A DNA stretch of 64,000 nt from Pseudomonas argentinensis (lineage in GTDB: Bacteria > Pseudomonadota > Gammaproteobacteria > Pseudomonadales > Pseudomonadaceae): the NCBI RefSeq assembly GCF_001839655.2, contig NZ_CP056087.1, forward strand, positions 4,650,001 through 4,714,000, given 5' to 3'. Position numbers and translations under genes: made by a program. Positions 8,386-17,249 of the stretch are shown one piece after another. Numbering within the stretch: position 1 is the stretch's first letter; each line of letters opens with the position of its first letter. Below the pieces are notes generated by a model. That model was not told the DNA's origin and did no database searches. It saw only the letters and a list, made by a program, of their open reading frames with translations.

Positions 8386-8501
8386 ACCGTTCGTCGGCCC
8401 GGCGACATCGGCACGGGGGGGCGGATTCGGCCATCGCGGTGCGCAACTCGGACAACCGAGCGAGGGCTCTGGCGCGGGCATCGTGGCCCTTCGCCAGGGG
8501 G

Positions 8502-9458
8502 TCAGCCGAACTGGTGGCGGTATTGCACCGGAGTCAGGCCCAGGCACTTGTCGAACAGCTGCCGCATGTGCCGGGTGCTGCCGAAGCCGCTGCGAAAGGC
8601 CACCGTCTTCAATGGCAGGTCGGTGCTTTCCAGCAGCGCGCGCGCATGGTCGACTCGTGCGTTGAGCACGAACTCCATGGGCGTCATCTGCAGCTCGCGG
8701 GTAAACACGCGGGCGAAGTTGCGCACGCTCATCGCCGCCAGCTCGGCCAATTGCTCCACCGTGAACGGCTCCTGAATGTTCTCCAGCACGTACTGCTGCA
8801 CGCGATCCAGTGGCGTGGCGCCTTGGCCGGTCGGCGGCAGCAAGGGGCTGAACTGGGCCTGGCCGCCCTGGCGCTTGATCACCACCAGCAGCACCTTGGC
8901 GACATCCAGCGCGAGCTTCTTGCCGTGATCGTCGGCGAGGATCGACAGCGCCAGGTCGATGCCGGCCGTCACACCGCCGGAGCTGAGCAGCTTGCCGTCC
9001 TTGGTGAACAGCTGATCGCTCTCCAGCTGCGCCTTGGGATAGCGTTTGCCGAGGCGATCCAGATAGTGCCAGTGGGTCGTCACCCGGTGGCCATCGAGCA
9101 GCCCCGCCTCGCCGAGAATGAAGGCCCCGGTGCACACCGCGCCATACCGGCGCGAGGCCTGGGCGGCATCACGCAGCCAGCCGTACAGATGCGGGTGCCT
9201 GTCGTTGTAAGCGCCGGGCCCGCCAGGCACCAGCAAGGTGTCGTAGGCGACCGGCGCATCGACGGCCAGTTGATCGGCCTGCATGCCGATGCCGTTGGAG
9301 GCACGTACGCCGAGGGAATCCGCCCCCAGGGTAAGGATGCGGTAGTGGTCGCTCTCCGGCAGGTAGCGGTTGGCGATCGAGAACACCTCGATGGGCCCTG
9401 CCACGTCGAGCATCAGGACGTCGGCGTAGAGCACAATCGCCACGGTTTTGCTGGTCAT
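8502..9458 (-). CDS. GlxA-family regulator (DJ-1/PfpI + AraC HTH)
   Basis: 318 residues from ATG 9456-9458 (MTSKTVAIVLYADV); an upstream in-frame TTG exists but is less likely. Residues 1-190 are a DJ-1/PfpI-like domain (LVPGGPGAYN; AVCTGAFILGEAGLLDGHRVTTHW, with Cys in the nucleophile-elbow position). The C-terminal 100 residues are an AraC double HTH (SVRNFARVFTRELQMTPMEFV and PLKTVAFRSGFGSTRHMRQLFDKCLG). Members such as GbdR, CdhR and ArgR activate catabolic genes in response to small metabolites. The target here is unknown. Confidence 0.9.
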   Translation of the reverse strand: MTSKTVAIVLYADVLMLDVAGPIEVFSIANRYLPESDHYRILTLGADSLGVRASNGIGMQADQLAVDAPVAYDTLLVPGGPGAYNDRHPHLYGWLRDAAQASRRYGAVCTGAFILGEAGLLDGHRVTTHWHYLDRLGKRYPKAQLESDQLFTKDGKLLSSGGVTAGIDLALSILADDHGKKLALDVAKVLLVVIKRQGGQAQFSPLLPPTGQGATPLDRVQQYVLENIQEPFTVEQLAELAAMSVRNFARVFTRELQMTPMEFVLNARVDHARALLESTDLPLKTVAFRSGFGSTRHMRQLFDKCLGLTPVQYRHQFG

Positions 9459-9621
9459 GCACAATCTCGAGCGCAAGGTAAACAACAGCTACCGTCACGG
9501 GGCAGCTGTCAGGTTTGTAAATCCTGGCGTCGATTATCGAGGCATGGCCGCCGGTTAAACAGCCCCTGCGGGGTTGCAACGAAGCGACACTAAGGTGTTG
9601 CTGGCGAATAGCCTGCAGGGC

Positions 9622-10524
9622 TCAGGCGGCCATGAAGCGCAGGATCTGTTCGCGCAGCCAGCGCTCGGCCGGGTCCTGATCCTGGGCGGCGCGCCAGACC
9701 ATGGTCAACTGCGCCGGCACGATCTCGAACGGCGGCTCTTCCATTACCAGGCCGCCGCCCTGCACCAGCGCTTCGGCGGCGTAGTCGGGAATGGTGGCGA
9801 TCATGTCGGAGTTGCGCAGCAACGCGCCCAGGCCGTTGAAGTGCGGTACCGCCAGGGCGATCTTGCGGCTGCGTTCCAGGCGCGCCAGGTCCTGGTCGAT
9901 GTTGCCGCACAGGTCGCCGGACATCGATACCAGGGCGTGGGGCCGCGTGCAGTAGTCGTCCAGAGTCAGCGGCGGCGTGCCGTCGTCGGCGCGGATCACC
10001 ATGGCGCGGATATCGCGCAGGCTGCGGCACTTGGCATTGGCCGGAAGCTGGGTGGTGTAGCTGATGCCGATGGACACCTCGCCGGTGGCGAGCAGGCCGG
10101 GCAGCAGCAGGAAGTTGGCGTTGCGCACCACCAGCACACAGTCGGGCGCCTGCTGACGCAGGTGGGCGAGCAACTGGGGCAGCAGGCCGCACTCGACATC
10201 GTCGGACATGCCGATGCGGAACACCGCGGTGCTGTTGCCCGGCTCGAAATCGCGTACTTCGCTGATCGCCTGGGAAATGCCATCCAGGGCAGCCGGCAGG
10301 CGGCGGAAGATCTCCAGCGCGCGGGGCGTGGGCTCCATCTCGCGGCCATTGCGTACCAGCAGCGGGTCGTTGAAATAGTCACGCAGACGGGTCAGCGAGG
10401 CGCTGATCGCCGGCTGGCCGAGGTAGAGCTTTTCCGCCGTGCGCGTGAGGTTGCGCTCGTGCATCAGGCTTTCGAACACGACCAGCAGTTGCAGGTCGAC
10501 TTTGCGCAGGTCGTTGCGGTTCAC
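9622..10524 (-). CDS. LysR-family transcriptional regulator
   Basis: 300 residues from GTG 10522-10524. The N-terminal winged HTH reads DLQLLVVFESLMHERNLTRTAEKLYLGQPAISASLTRLRDYFNDPLL, of the NodD/NahR-like subgroup in which the recognition helix is followed by FNDPLLVR. The remaining 200 residues are a periplasmic-binding-like effector domain. It is transcribed in the same direction as the isochorismatase/MFS genes upstream and is probably their local regulator; this is inferred from position only. Confidence 0.88.
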   Translation of the reverse strand: MNRNDLRKVDLQLLVVFESLMHERNLTRTAEKLYLGQPAISASLTRLRDYFNDPLLVRNGREMEPTPRALEIFRRLPAALDGISQAISEVRDFEPGNSTAVFRIGMSDDVECGLLPQLLAHLRQQAPDCVLVVRNANFLLLPGLLATGEVSIGISYTTQLPANAKCRSLRDIRAMVIRADDGTPPLTLDDYCTRPHALVSMSGDLCGNIDQDLARLERSRKIALAVPHFNGLGALLRNSDMIATIPDYAAEALVQGGGLVMEEPPFEIVPAQLTMVWRAAQDQDPAERWLREQILRFMAA

Positions 10525-10595
10525 GATGGGCTCCGGGAAATGGCTGCGCCGAAGAAATGGATGGGCAAGCTGACGCTGCCACCTATCGCACGACA

Positions 10596-10625
10596 GGTGG
10601 ACGGAAAGGCGCCGTCCACCCTACT
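10596..10625. repeat. GTAGGGTGGAC-type short palindrome (also possible terminator)
   Basis: GGTGGACGG (10596-10604) and CCGTCCACC (10612-10620) pair around a 7-nt loop, and the right arm continues CTAC. It is one of several related palindromes in this window (40234-40295, 42929-42958). It lies between the isochorismatase stop and the LysR start. Confidence 0.6.
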
Positions 10626-10640
10626 CTTGAAACGTGCTGC

Positions 10641-11267
10641 TTACTTGCCTGCGGTGAGCGCCGAGTAGCTGGTCATCAGGTTGCGGTAATCCGGGATGTG
10701 ATCCGAGCAGATCTTCGCCAGGCCTTCCACGTCGTTGCGCCAGTCGCGGTGCAGCTCACAGGCTACGGCGAACCAGTTCATCAGTTGAGCGCCAGCGCTG
10801 GTCATGCGCTGCCAGGCCGAGTCGCGACTGATCTGGTTGAAGGTGCCCGAGGCATCGGTGACCACGAACACGTCGAAGCCTTCTTCGATGGCCGCCAGTG
10901 CCGGGAACGCCACGCAGACCTCAGTCACCACGCCAGCGATGATCAGTTGCCTCTTGCCGGTGGCCTTGATGGCTTTGACGAAATCTTCGTTGTCCCAGGC
11001 GTTGATCTGGCCAGGGCGAGCGATGTACGGCGCTTCCGGGAACATCTCTTTCAGCTCGGGGACCAGCGGGCCGTTGGGGCCGGTTTCGAAGCTGGTGGTG
11101 AGAATGGTCGGCAGGTTGAAGAACTTGGCGATGTCGGCCAGGGCCAGCACGTTGTTCTTGAACTTGTCCGGGTCGATGTCGCGCACCAGCGACAGCAGGC
11201 CGGCCTGGTGATCGACCAGCAGAACGGCAGTGTTGTTTTTGTCCAGGCGGTTATAGGGCTTGTTCAT
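10641..11267 (-). CDS. Isochorismatase-family hydrolase (YcaC-like)
   Basis: 208 residues from ATG 11265-11267, which has GGAG at proper distance; the frame is open further upstream but that part lies inside the MFS gene. The N-terminal Asp is in AVLLVDHQAGLL, Lys in FVKAIKATGKRQLIIAG, and the nucleophile Cys in VVTEVCVAFPALAA (cis-peptide VVTEVC). YcaC-like members are cysteine hydrolases acting on amide-like substrates, often octameric; natural substrates are mostly unknown. The start overlaps the end of the MFS gene by 17 nt. Confidence 0.9.
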   Translation of the reverse strand: MNKPYNRLDKNNTAVLLVDHQAGLLSLVRDIDPDKFKNNVLALADIAKFFNLPTILTTSFETGPNGPLVPELKEMFPEAPYIARPGQINAWDNEDFVKAIKATGKRQLIIAGVVTEVCVAFPALAAIEEGFDVFVVTDASGTFNQISRDSAWQRMTSAGAQLMNWFAVACELHRDWRNDVEGLAKICSDHIPDYRNLMTSYSALTAGK

Positions 11268-12906
11268 GATGAAACTCCGGTTGGGTTGGGGGAACGGGAT
11301 CAGGGTGGCGCGGTTCGGGCACGCCAAGCAGATGGCGGATGCGCACGGCCACGCCTGCGCGCTGGTATTGCCGGGCGTTGGCCTCGATGCGTTGCTCGGC
11401 TACGGTGATGCGGCCGTGGTGGCGCAGGTGCTCGAGCCAGGAGGCGTCGAAGAAGAACTCCTGCCAGAGCTGCGGGTTTTCGCTGTCTTGCAGCAGGCCC
11501 CAGGACAGCGCGCCGTTACGCCGGCGCATGGCACGCACGGCGAGCATCGCGTGGCTGAACGCCTCGGCATGCTCCTGGGGAATGTCGTACTCCAGGGTGA
11601 CCATCACCGGGCCGCGCTCGCGGTCCAGGTCAGCGCTGAGTACCGGCGCCGGCCAGTGCACCGAAGGCGCCAGGTCCTCGCTGTCGGTGACCGGCAGGCG
11701 GAAGCGCCAGGACAACAGCACGCCGAGTACCAGCAGCGCCCCGCCACCGGCCAGGGCCACGCTCAGCGAGTATTCGCTGGCCAGCGACCCCCAGACGATG
11801 CCGCCCAGGGCGCTGCAACCAAAGAACACCAGGATGTACACCGCCAGGGCACGGGCCCGCACCCAGCTCGGCACCGAGGTTTGCGCGGCCACCTGCAGGC
11901 TCGACAGCACAGCGATCCAGGCGGCGCCGCTGACCAGCATCACCGGAATCAGCAGGGTGAAGTCGCGGATAAAGGCCAGGCCGAACAGCACTGCAGCGTA
12001 GGCGACGCTGGCGCCCGCGACGATCAGGTCGCTGCGCAGGCGCTCACGCAACCTGGGCAGGCACATCGCCCCGGCGATGGCACCGGCGCCCACGCAGCCG
12101 AGCAGGATGCCGAAGTCCGCCGCCGTGCCGTGCAGCTCGCGGCGCACCAGCAGCGGCAGCAGCGACATGCCGGCACTGGCGCCAACGAAGAACGCGAAGG
12201 TGCGCGCCAGCACTGCCTGCAAGGGTTTGGCGCTGCGCGCATAACGCACGCCAAGACGCACCGCCCCGAACAGCCGTTCGGCCGGCAGGATACTCACCGC
12301 GGGGGTGCGCTTCCAGGCATACAGGGCGGCGATCACCGCGAAGAACGACACGGCGTTGAGGGCGAAGGTCAGCCAGGGGCCGCTGAGGCTGACCAGCACA
12401 CCGGCAATGGCCGGGCCGATGGCCCGCGCCACGTTCATGCCCAGGCTGGATAGCGCCACCGCGGCAGGCAGCTCGCCCTTGCCGACCAGCTCGGGCGTCA
12501 GTGCCGACCAGGCCGGCATCATCAGCGCGGTGCCGATCCCCATGGCCAGGGTCAGCAGCAGGAGCAGCGGCACGTTCATCAAACCGAGCAGGGTCAGGCC
12601 GGCGAGCAGCACCGCCACGGTGGCCATCCACAGTTGCACGGTCAGCAGGTAGCGGCGCTTGTCGACGATATCGGCCAGGGCGCCAGCCGGCAGTGCCAGA
12701 AAGAACATCGGCAACGCCGCGGCCACCTGCACCAGTGCCACGGCCAGCGGGCTGGCCGACAGCGAGGTCATCAGCCAGCCGGCACCGACTTCGTGCATCC
12801 AGGTGCCGATGTTCGAGGCGATGCTGGCCAGCCATAGCCAGCGGAACACCTGAGTGCGCAGCGGGCTCCAGGGCCCGGCGGTGGTTGCTTGGGTGACGCG
12901 GGTCAT
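11251..12906 (-). CDS. MFS exporter, transmembrane secretion effector (EntS-like) family
   Basis: 551 residues. About 12 membrane segments occupy residues 15-405 (for example WLWLASIASNIGTWMHEVGAGW, typical of the MFS_3/TSE family). A soluble C-terminal extension of about 130 residues (VTLEYDIPQEHAEAFSHAML, then GALSWGLLQDSENP and SWLEHLRHHGRIT) resembles an antibiotic-biosynthesis-monooxygenase-like fold and is normal for the family. It probably exports a small organic molecule or siderophore-like compound. The last codons overlap the isochorismatase start, so the two are coupled. Confidence 0.88.
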   Translation of the reverse strand: MTRVTQATTAGPWSPLRTQVFRWLWLASIASNIGTWMHEVGAGWLMTSLSASPLAVALVQVAAALPMFFLALPAGALADIVDKRRYLLTVQLWMATVAVLLAGLTLLGLMNVPLLLLLTLAMGIGTALMMPAWSALTPELVGKGELPAAVALSSLGMNVARAIGPAIAGVLVSLSGPWLTFALNAVSFFAVIAALYAWKRTPAVSILPAERLFGAVRLGVRYARSAKPLQAVLARTFAFFVGASAGMSLLPLLVRRELHGTAADFGILLGCVGAGAIAGAMCLPRLRERLRSDLIVAGASVAYAAVLFGLAFIRDFTLLIPVMLVSGAAWIAVLSSLQVAAQTSVPSWVRARALAVYILVFFGCSALGGIVWGSLASEYSLSVALAGGGALLVLGVLLSWRFRLPVTDSEDLAPSVHWPAPVLSADLDRERGPVMVTLEYDIPQEHAEAFSHAMLAVRAMRRRNGALSWGLLQDSENPQLWQEFFFDASWLEHLRHHGRITVAEQRIEANARQYQRAGVAVRIRHLLGVPEPRHPDPVPPTQPEFHHEQAL

Positions 12907-12937
12907 GGGCTATCCCGTTAAAGAAGTCGGTATCGGT

Positions 12938-12961
12938 AAAAAACGGGCACAACCGTGCCCG
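12938..12961 (-). terminator. Rho-independent terminator after the amidohydrolase gene
   Basis: Read on the minus strand: CGGGCAC / GTGCCCG stem with a GGTT loop followed by TTTTTT. It separates the amidohydrolase gene from the MFS gene, which then begins only 32 bp downstream, so read-through or a nearby promoter must serve the MFS gene. Confidence 0.75.
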
Positions 12962-13021
12962 AGACGGCGGAGAGACGCCGAGTTAAAAAATGTGTGTGCT
13001 ATCTGTGGGAGCTAAGCAGCG

Positions 13022-14992
13022 CTAGAACGCAAAGCACGAACACCCAAAGGCACCCCAGAAGCCGGCGTAATCGCTCACCGGCACCTTGCTCTGCCGCGCC
13101 CGCTCATGGCTGTGGGCGTGCACCGAGCAGGCGCCGATGCACTGGTGCACGGCGGCCTGTAGCGGTGCCGCGGGCTTCCAGTGCCCGGGCACCTTGGCCA
13201 CCGGCGACCAGTCCGGCAGCACCGGCAGCGGTGGGTTGCCATGCTTGTCGAATTCCTCGGCGCCGTAGACCACCTTGCCGCCCACCACGGTGAGCACCGA
13301 CTCCAGGTACTTGATGGCTTCCTCGGAGACGCTGAAATAGTCCTGGGAAAGCACCGCCACGTCGGCCAGCTGGCCGACCCTGATCTGGCCCTTCTTGCCT
13401 TGCTCGTTGGAGAACCAGGCGCTGCCCTGGGTGAACAGTTGCAGCGCCACGGCGCGGGACAGGCCTTCGGGGTACAGCGCGGTACCGCCCACGGTCTTGC
13501 CGCTGACCAGCCAGTACAGCGAGGTCCAGGGGTTGTAGCTGGCCACGCGGGTGGCGTCGGTACCGGCGCCGACCGGCACGCCTTCGGCGAGCATGCGCTT
13601 GATCGGCGGCGTGCTTTCGGCAGCCTGCTTGCCGTAGCGGTCGACGAAGTATTCACCCTGGAAGGCCATGCGGTGCTGGATGGCGATACCACCGCCCAGC
13701 GCCCTGACCCGCTCGATGTTCTTAGGGGTGATGGTTTCGGCGTGGTCGAAGAACCACGGCAGGCCGTTGAACGGCATGTCGCGGTTGACCTTCTCGAACA
13801 CGTCGAGCATCCGCGAGATGGATTCGTCGTAGGTGGCATGCAGACGGAACGGCCAGCGATGCTCGACCAGGTGGCGCACCACCGGTTCGAGGTCGGCCTC
13901 CATGTTCGGCGGCAGATCCGGACGCGGCTCGAGGAAGTCCTCGAAGTCGGCGGCCGAGAACGCCAGCATCTCGCCGGCGCCATTGTGGCGCAGGTAATCG
14001 GTGCCCTGGCCGTAGGTGACGGTCTTGGTCCACTGCTGGAAGTCGGCCAGCTCTTCCTTGGGCTTCTGGGTGAACAGGTTGTAGGCGATGCGCACGGTGA
14101 GCTGGTCGTTGTCGGCCAGCTGCTGGATCACCCGGTAGTCGTCCGGGTAATTCTGGTAACCGCCACCGGCGTCGATGGCGCTGGTCAGCCCCAGGCGATT
14201 GAGCTCGCGCATGAACTGGCGGGTGGAGTTGACCTGGTACTCGAGGGGCAGCGTCGGCCCTTTCGACAGGGTCGAGTAAAGGATCATCGCGTTGGGGCGG
14301 GCGATCAGCATGCCGGTCGGCTCGCCGTTGCTGTCGCGCTGGATCTCGCCACCGGGCGGGTTGGGCGTGTCCTTGGTGTAGCCGACCACGCGCAGGGCGG
14401 CGCGGTTGAGCAAGGCGCGGTCATAGAGGTGCAGCAGGAACACCGGGGTATCGGGCGCCGCCTGGTTGATCTCGGCCAGGGTCGGCATGCGTTTTTCGGC
14501 GAACTGGAATTCGTTCCAGCCACCGACCACCCGCACCCACTGCGGGGTGGGCGTGCGGTCGGCTTGGTCCTTGAGCATGCGCAGGGCATCGGCCAGGGAC
14601 GGCACGCCTTCCCAGCGCAGCTCGAGGTTGTAGTTCAGGCCGCCACGGATCAGGTGCAGGTGCGAGTCGTTGAGGCCCGGAATGGCGGTGCGCTTGTTGA
14701 GGTCGATGACCTGGGTGGCGGCGCCCTTGGTGGCCATGGCTTCGGCGTCGCTGCCTACTGCAATGAAGCGGCCATCCTTGATCGCCACGGCAGTGGCCTG
14801 CGGCCGCTCAGGGTCGACGGTGTGGAATTTGCCGTTGAGCAGGATCAGGTCGGCGTCGTTCATGTTGGCTCCGAATGCATAACCGGCACCGCCGGCGAAA
14901 GGTAAGGCAGACCACAGCGCGCCAGCCGCGCCAAGCAGGCCACCGGCGGCAACGACCTGGCGGCGTTTAGGGTCTTGGGGATCATTGCTCAT
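13022..14992 (-). CDS. Tat-exported amidohydrolase (YtcJ-like)
   Basis: 656 residues. A twin-arginine signal (KRRQVVAAGGLLGAAGALW) precedes an amidohydrolase 3 domain: metal ligands in GLNDSHLHLI, a later His in WFFDHAETI, and GAGTDATRVASYNPW. The C-terminal tail is rich in Cys and His (CIGACSVHAHSHERAR, ending GAFGCSCFAF), found in relatives as a conserved tail. Family members hydrolyse amide or related bonds in diverse substrates; this one is likely periplasmic. It is followed by a terminator and preceded by the alpha/beta hydrolase gene at 18 bp, suggesting one operon. Confidence 0.88.
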   Translation of the reverse strand: MSNDPQDPKRRQVVAAGGLLGAAGALWSALPFAGGAGYAFGANMNDADLILLNGKFHTVDPERPQATAVAIKDGRFIAVGSDAEAMATKGAATQVIDLNKRTAIPGLNDSHLHLIRGGLNYNLELRWEGVPSLADALRMLKDQADRTPTPQWVRVVGGWNEFQFAEKRMPTLAEINQAAPDTPVFLLHLYDRALLNRAALRVVGYTKDTPNPPGGEIQRDSNGEPTGMLIARPNAMILYSTLSKGPTLPLEYQVNSTRQFMRELNRLGLTSAIDAGGGYQNYPDDYRVIQQLADNDQLTVRIAYNLFTQKPKEELADFQQWTKTVTYGQGTDYLRHNGAGEMLAFSAADFEDFLEPRPDLPPNMEADLEPVVRHLVEHRWPFRLHATYDESISRMLDVFEKVNRDMPFNGLPWFFDHAETITPKNIERVRALGGGIAIQHRMAFQGEYFVDRYGKQAAESTPPIKRMLAEGVPVGAGTDATRVASYNPWTSLYWLVSGKTVGGTALYPEGLSRAVALQLFTQGSAWFSNEQGKKGQIRVGQLADVAVLSQDYFSVSEEAIKYLESVLTVVGGKVVYGAEEFDKHGNPPLPVLPDWSPVAKVPGHWKPAAPLQAAVHQCIGACSVHAHSHERARQSKVPVSDYAGFWGAFGCSCFAF

Positions 14993-15010
14993 GGCTGGGC
15001 GCTCCGGTAA

Positions 15011-15829
15011 TCAGCGGGACACGAAGGCCAGCAGGTCTTCATTGAGACGCTGCTGATGGGTCACGGCGAAGCCATGGGGGGCGCCTTCGTACACCTTCAG
15101 CTCGGCACCGGCGATCATTTGCGCAGCAAGCTTGCCGGTGGTTTCGAACGGCACGATGGCGTCGGCATCGCCGTGGATCACCAGGGTCGGCACGTCGACC
15201 TTGGCCATGTCGGCGCGGAAATCGGTTTCCGAGAACGCGGTCACGCAATCGACCGTGCCCTTGAGCGAAGCCAGCAGGGCGATGTTGAGGGTCTGGGTGA
15301 GCACGCCGTCGGTGATCTTGTGGCCCTTGTCGATGCCATAGAACGGTGCGGCGAAATCACTGATGAACTGCGCGCGATCCTTGAGCAGGCCGTCCTTGAT
15401 GCCGGCGAATACCGAGGCGTCGACGCCTTCGGGAAAATCCGCGGCCTTGCCGAAGATCGGCGTGACCGCGCCGAGCAATGCCAGCTTGCTGACCCGCGAG
15501 GTGCCGTGGCGCCCGATATAGCGGCTGACATCGCCGCCGCCCATGGAAAAACCCACCAGGGTGACGTCATGCAGGTCGAGGTGCTCGATCAGCTGGGCGA
15601 TGTCATCGGCGAAGGTGTCGTAGTCATAGCCCGTCCACGGCTGGCTGGAGCGGCCGAAACCGCGGCGGTCGAAGGCGATGGTGCGATAGCCGCGGCTGCT
15701 CAGGTACTGCATCTGGTATTCCCACATGTCGGCGTCCAGCGGCCAGCCATGGCTGAACAGCACGGGCTTGCCGCTGCCCCAGTCCTTGAAATAGATCTCG
15801 GTGCCGTCGCGGGTGGTGAATGTGCTCAT
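15011..15829 (-). CDS. Alpha/beta hydrolase (non-haem chloroperoxidase/arylesterase-like)
   Basis: 272 residues, the usual length. The nucleophile S95 is in LVGFSMGGGD, the acid about D221 in VIHGDADAIVP, and the general base about H252 in EGAPHGFAVTH; HGWP (27-30) forms the oxyanion region. Relatives hydrolyse esters or lactones and show peracid-type haloperoxidase activity in vitro. It lies between the amidohydrolase and the ABM-like gene on the same strand (34 bp from the latter). Confidence 0.93.
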   Translation of the reverse strand: MSTFTTRDGTEIYFKDWGSGKPVLFSHGWPLDADMWEYQMQYLSSRGYRTIAFDRRGFGRSSQPWTGYDYDTFADDIAQLIEHLDLHDVTLVGFSMGGGDVSRYIGRHGTSRVSKLALLGAVTPIFGKAADFPEGVDASVFAGIKDGLLKDRAQFISDFAAPFYGIDKGHKITDGVLTQTLNIALLASLKGTVDCVTAFSETDFRADMAKVDVPTLVIHGDADAIVPFETTGKLAAQMIAGAELKVYEGAPHGFAVTHQQRLNEDLLAFVSR

Positions 15830-15863
15830 GGCGATAACCTCTCGGGTAGGAATGTCAGGGAAA

Positions 15864-16433
15864 TCAGCGGGCGCTCAGCCAGCCGGCACAGCAACGGGTG
15901 ACCACCGGCATGATCCAGAACACCACCGGCACGACGATGCACAGGGTGATCAGCAGGTTGCTCGGTACCACGCCGCCGAGCGCCGGGTACTGCTGGAACA
16001 GCGGCTGCCACAGCAGCGGGATGAGCATGGTCAGCGGGCAGATGACCAGGTAGGTCAGCACCGCCTGCTTCCACTTCGGCGGCTGCGGCGCCTGGGCCTG
16101 GGCCTGCTCGGGGGTGAACCAGAATTCGTGGTCGCGGCTGACCTGGATCTGGTCGCCGCCTTCGAGCAACGGCAGCACCTCGTCGATCAGCAGGCGTCGG
16201 CGATCGGAAGCGATCCACTCGTCCAGCTGCCAGCCTTCGGCAAAACGCAGCACGGTGGTGAAGGCATCGCCCTGCCCGTCGGCGCGAATCACGTTGACGC
16301 CCAGGTGGCCAGGCTGCTGCTCGGCGGCGGCCAGGGCGCGCTTGAGCCAGGCCTCGTAGGCGGGCAGGCAGCCGGGACGCACCTGGTGCTGGATGACCAG
16401 GGTCACCACATTGCTCGGCTCGATGGTTGGCAT
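15864..16433 (-). CDS. Antibiotic-biosynthesis-monooxygenase-like protein with membrane tail
   Basis: 189 residues. Residues 1-110 resemble an ABM dimeric alpha/beta barrel (VTLVIQHQVRPGCLPAYEAWLKRAL; GHLGVNVIR; EGWQLDEWIASDRRR). Two membrane segments follow (about residues 127-148 and 157-180). Membrane-anchored ABM proteins are common in bacteria but their reaction is unknown. It is the first gene of the hydrolase/amidohydrolase run. Confidence 0.82.
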   Translation of the reverse strand: MPTIEPSNVVTLVIQHQVRPGCLPAYEAWLKRALAAAEQQPGHLGVNVIRADGQGDAFTTVLRFAEGWQLDEWIASDRRRLLIDEVLPLLEGGDQIQVSRDHEFWFTPEQAQAQAPQPPKWKQAVLTYLVICPLTMLIPLLWQPLFQQYPALGGVVPSNLLITLCIVVPVVFWIMPVVTRCCAGWLSAR

Positions 16434-16614
16434 AGCGAAAGGACGTCCCTGGCAGCGAAATCGACCCGCAAGGCCATGGCCTGCGGCGTGACGATCGGCA
16501 TGCTCGTGGCGGTACCCGACCGTGCCGCTACTATGCCGCTGCGTCGAGCGGCTTTATTGGACGTATGTGCTCAATGGTCGCAGCCGCCTGCAGGGCGACT
16601 GGAAGGTGATCGGC

Positions 16615-17004
16615 TCAGTTGAGCAGCAGCTCGACCAGCAGGAACAGCCCGGCGATGCCGCACAGCAGCACGCCCAGCCAGAAGAACGAGGCACCCCGCT
16701 GCACCGGGGTGTCGATCACCGCCCGCTTGGGGAACGCGGGGTCGTAGCGCACCGGCACCGGGTCGCCTTTGCGGTAATGGCGCCAGCTGCTCATGCTGCT
16801 CTCGTGCATGTGCAGGTTGCCCTCTGCGTCGCGCCATTCGAAACGCGGGTAACGGCTCGGCGTGCTGAGCCCCCAGTCGCTGGCGATGATCCGCCCTTGC
16901 GCGCACAGCCAGTTGCGGCTGACACGACGCCGGGAGAGGCCGATGCCCATGAGCACGGCGCCGACGCAGCCGAACACCAGGGCCAGAAAAAGGGGAACAG
17001 GCAT
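16615..17004 (-). CDS. DUF3592-type membrane protein
   Basis: 129 residues. Two hydrophobic segments (residues 4-22 and 105-127) flank a beta-rich middle containing AQGRIIASDWGLSTP and GDPVPVRYDPAFPKRAVID, the usual DUF3592 pattern. Function unknown; probably inner membrane with a periplasmic or cytoplasmic beta domain. It is divergent from the RcnB-like gene and separated from the ABM gene by 181 bp with no recognisable gene. Confidence 0.8.
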   Translation of the reverse strand: MPVPLFLALVFGCVGAVLMGIGLSRRRVSRNWLCAQGRIIASDWGLSTPSRYPRFEWRDAEGNLHMHESSMSSWRHYRKGDPVPVRYDPAFPKRAVIDTPVQRGASFFWLGVLLCGIAGLFLLVELLLN

Positions 17005-17083
17005 GACTCACTCGAATCGGGTACTTGAATAGATAGTGGCGCCTCTCAGCCTGAAGGTTCATGGAAAAAACCTGCCGTTCGGC

Positions 17084-17155
17084 GGCGTGCGCAGCGGCGT
17101 GCGCAGCGGCGCGTGCGGAAGTGTCGCCGGCAACGCGGTACAAAACGCGGTACAA
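17084..17155. repeat. Two adjacent 12-bp tandem duplications
   Basis: GGCGTGCGCAGC occurs twice at 17084-17107 and AACGCGGTACAA twice at 17132-17155. They lie in the divergent intergenic region between the DUF3592 and RcnB-like genes. Each unit is a multiple of three, but no supported gene covers them. Confidence 0.75.
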
Positions 17156-17249
17156 GAAGACCACAGGCCACTTGAGGGGCGAAAATTTAGGTTGAGTTTT
17201 TCGCGGCCTGTCCCTGTCCACTCTATGGACACGGATAAAGGAGAGTCAC

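Noticed and set aside
8055..9593. Plus-strand open frame of 512 codons spanning two minus-strand regulators
   Set aside because: Low-complexity shadow with no domain; it crosses an intergenic Fur-like site and two well supported genes.
13181..14905. Plus-strand open frame of 574 codons antisense to the amidohydrolase
   Set aside because: Shadow frame; the amidohydrolase has clear metal-binding motifs and a Tat signal.
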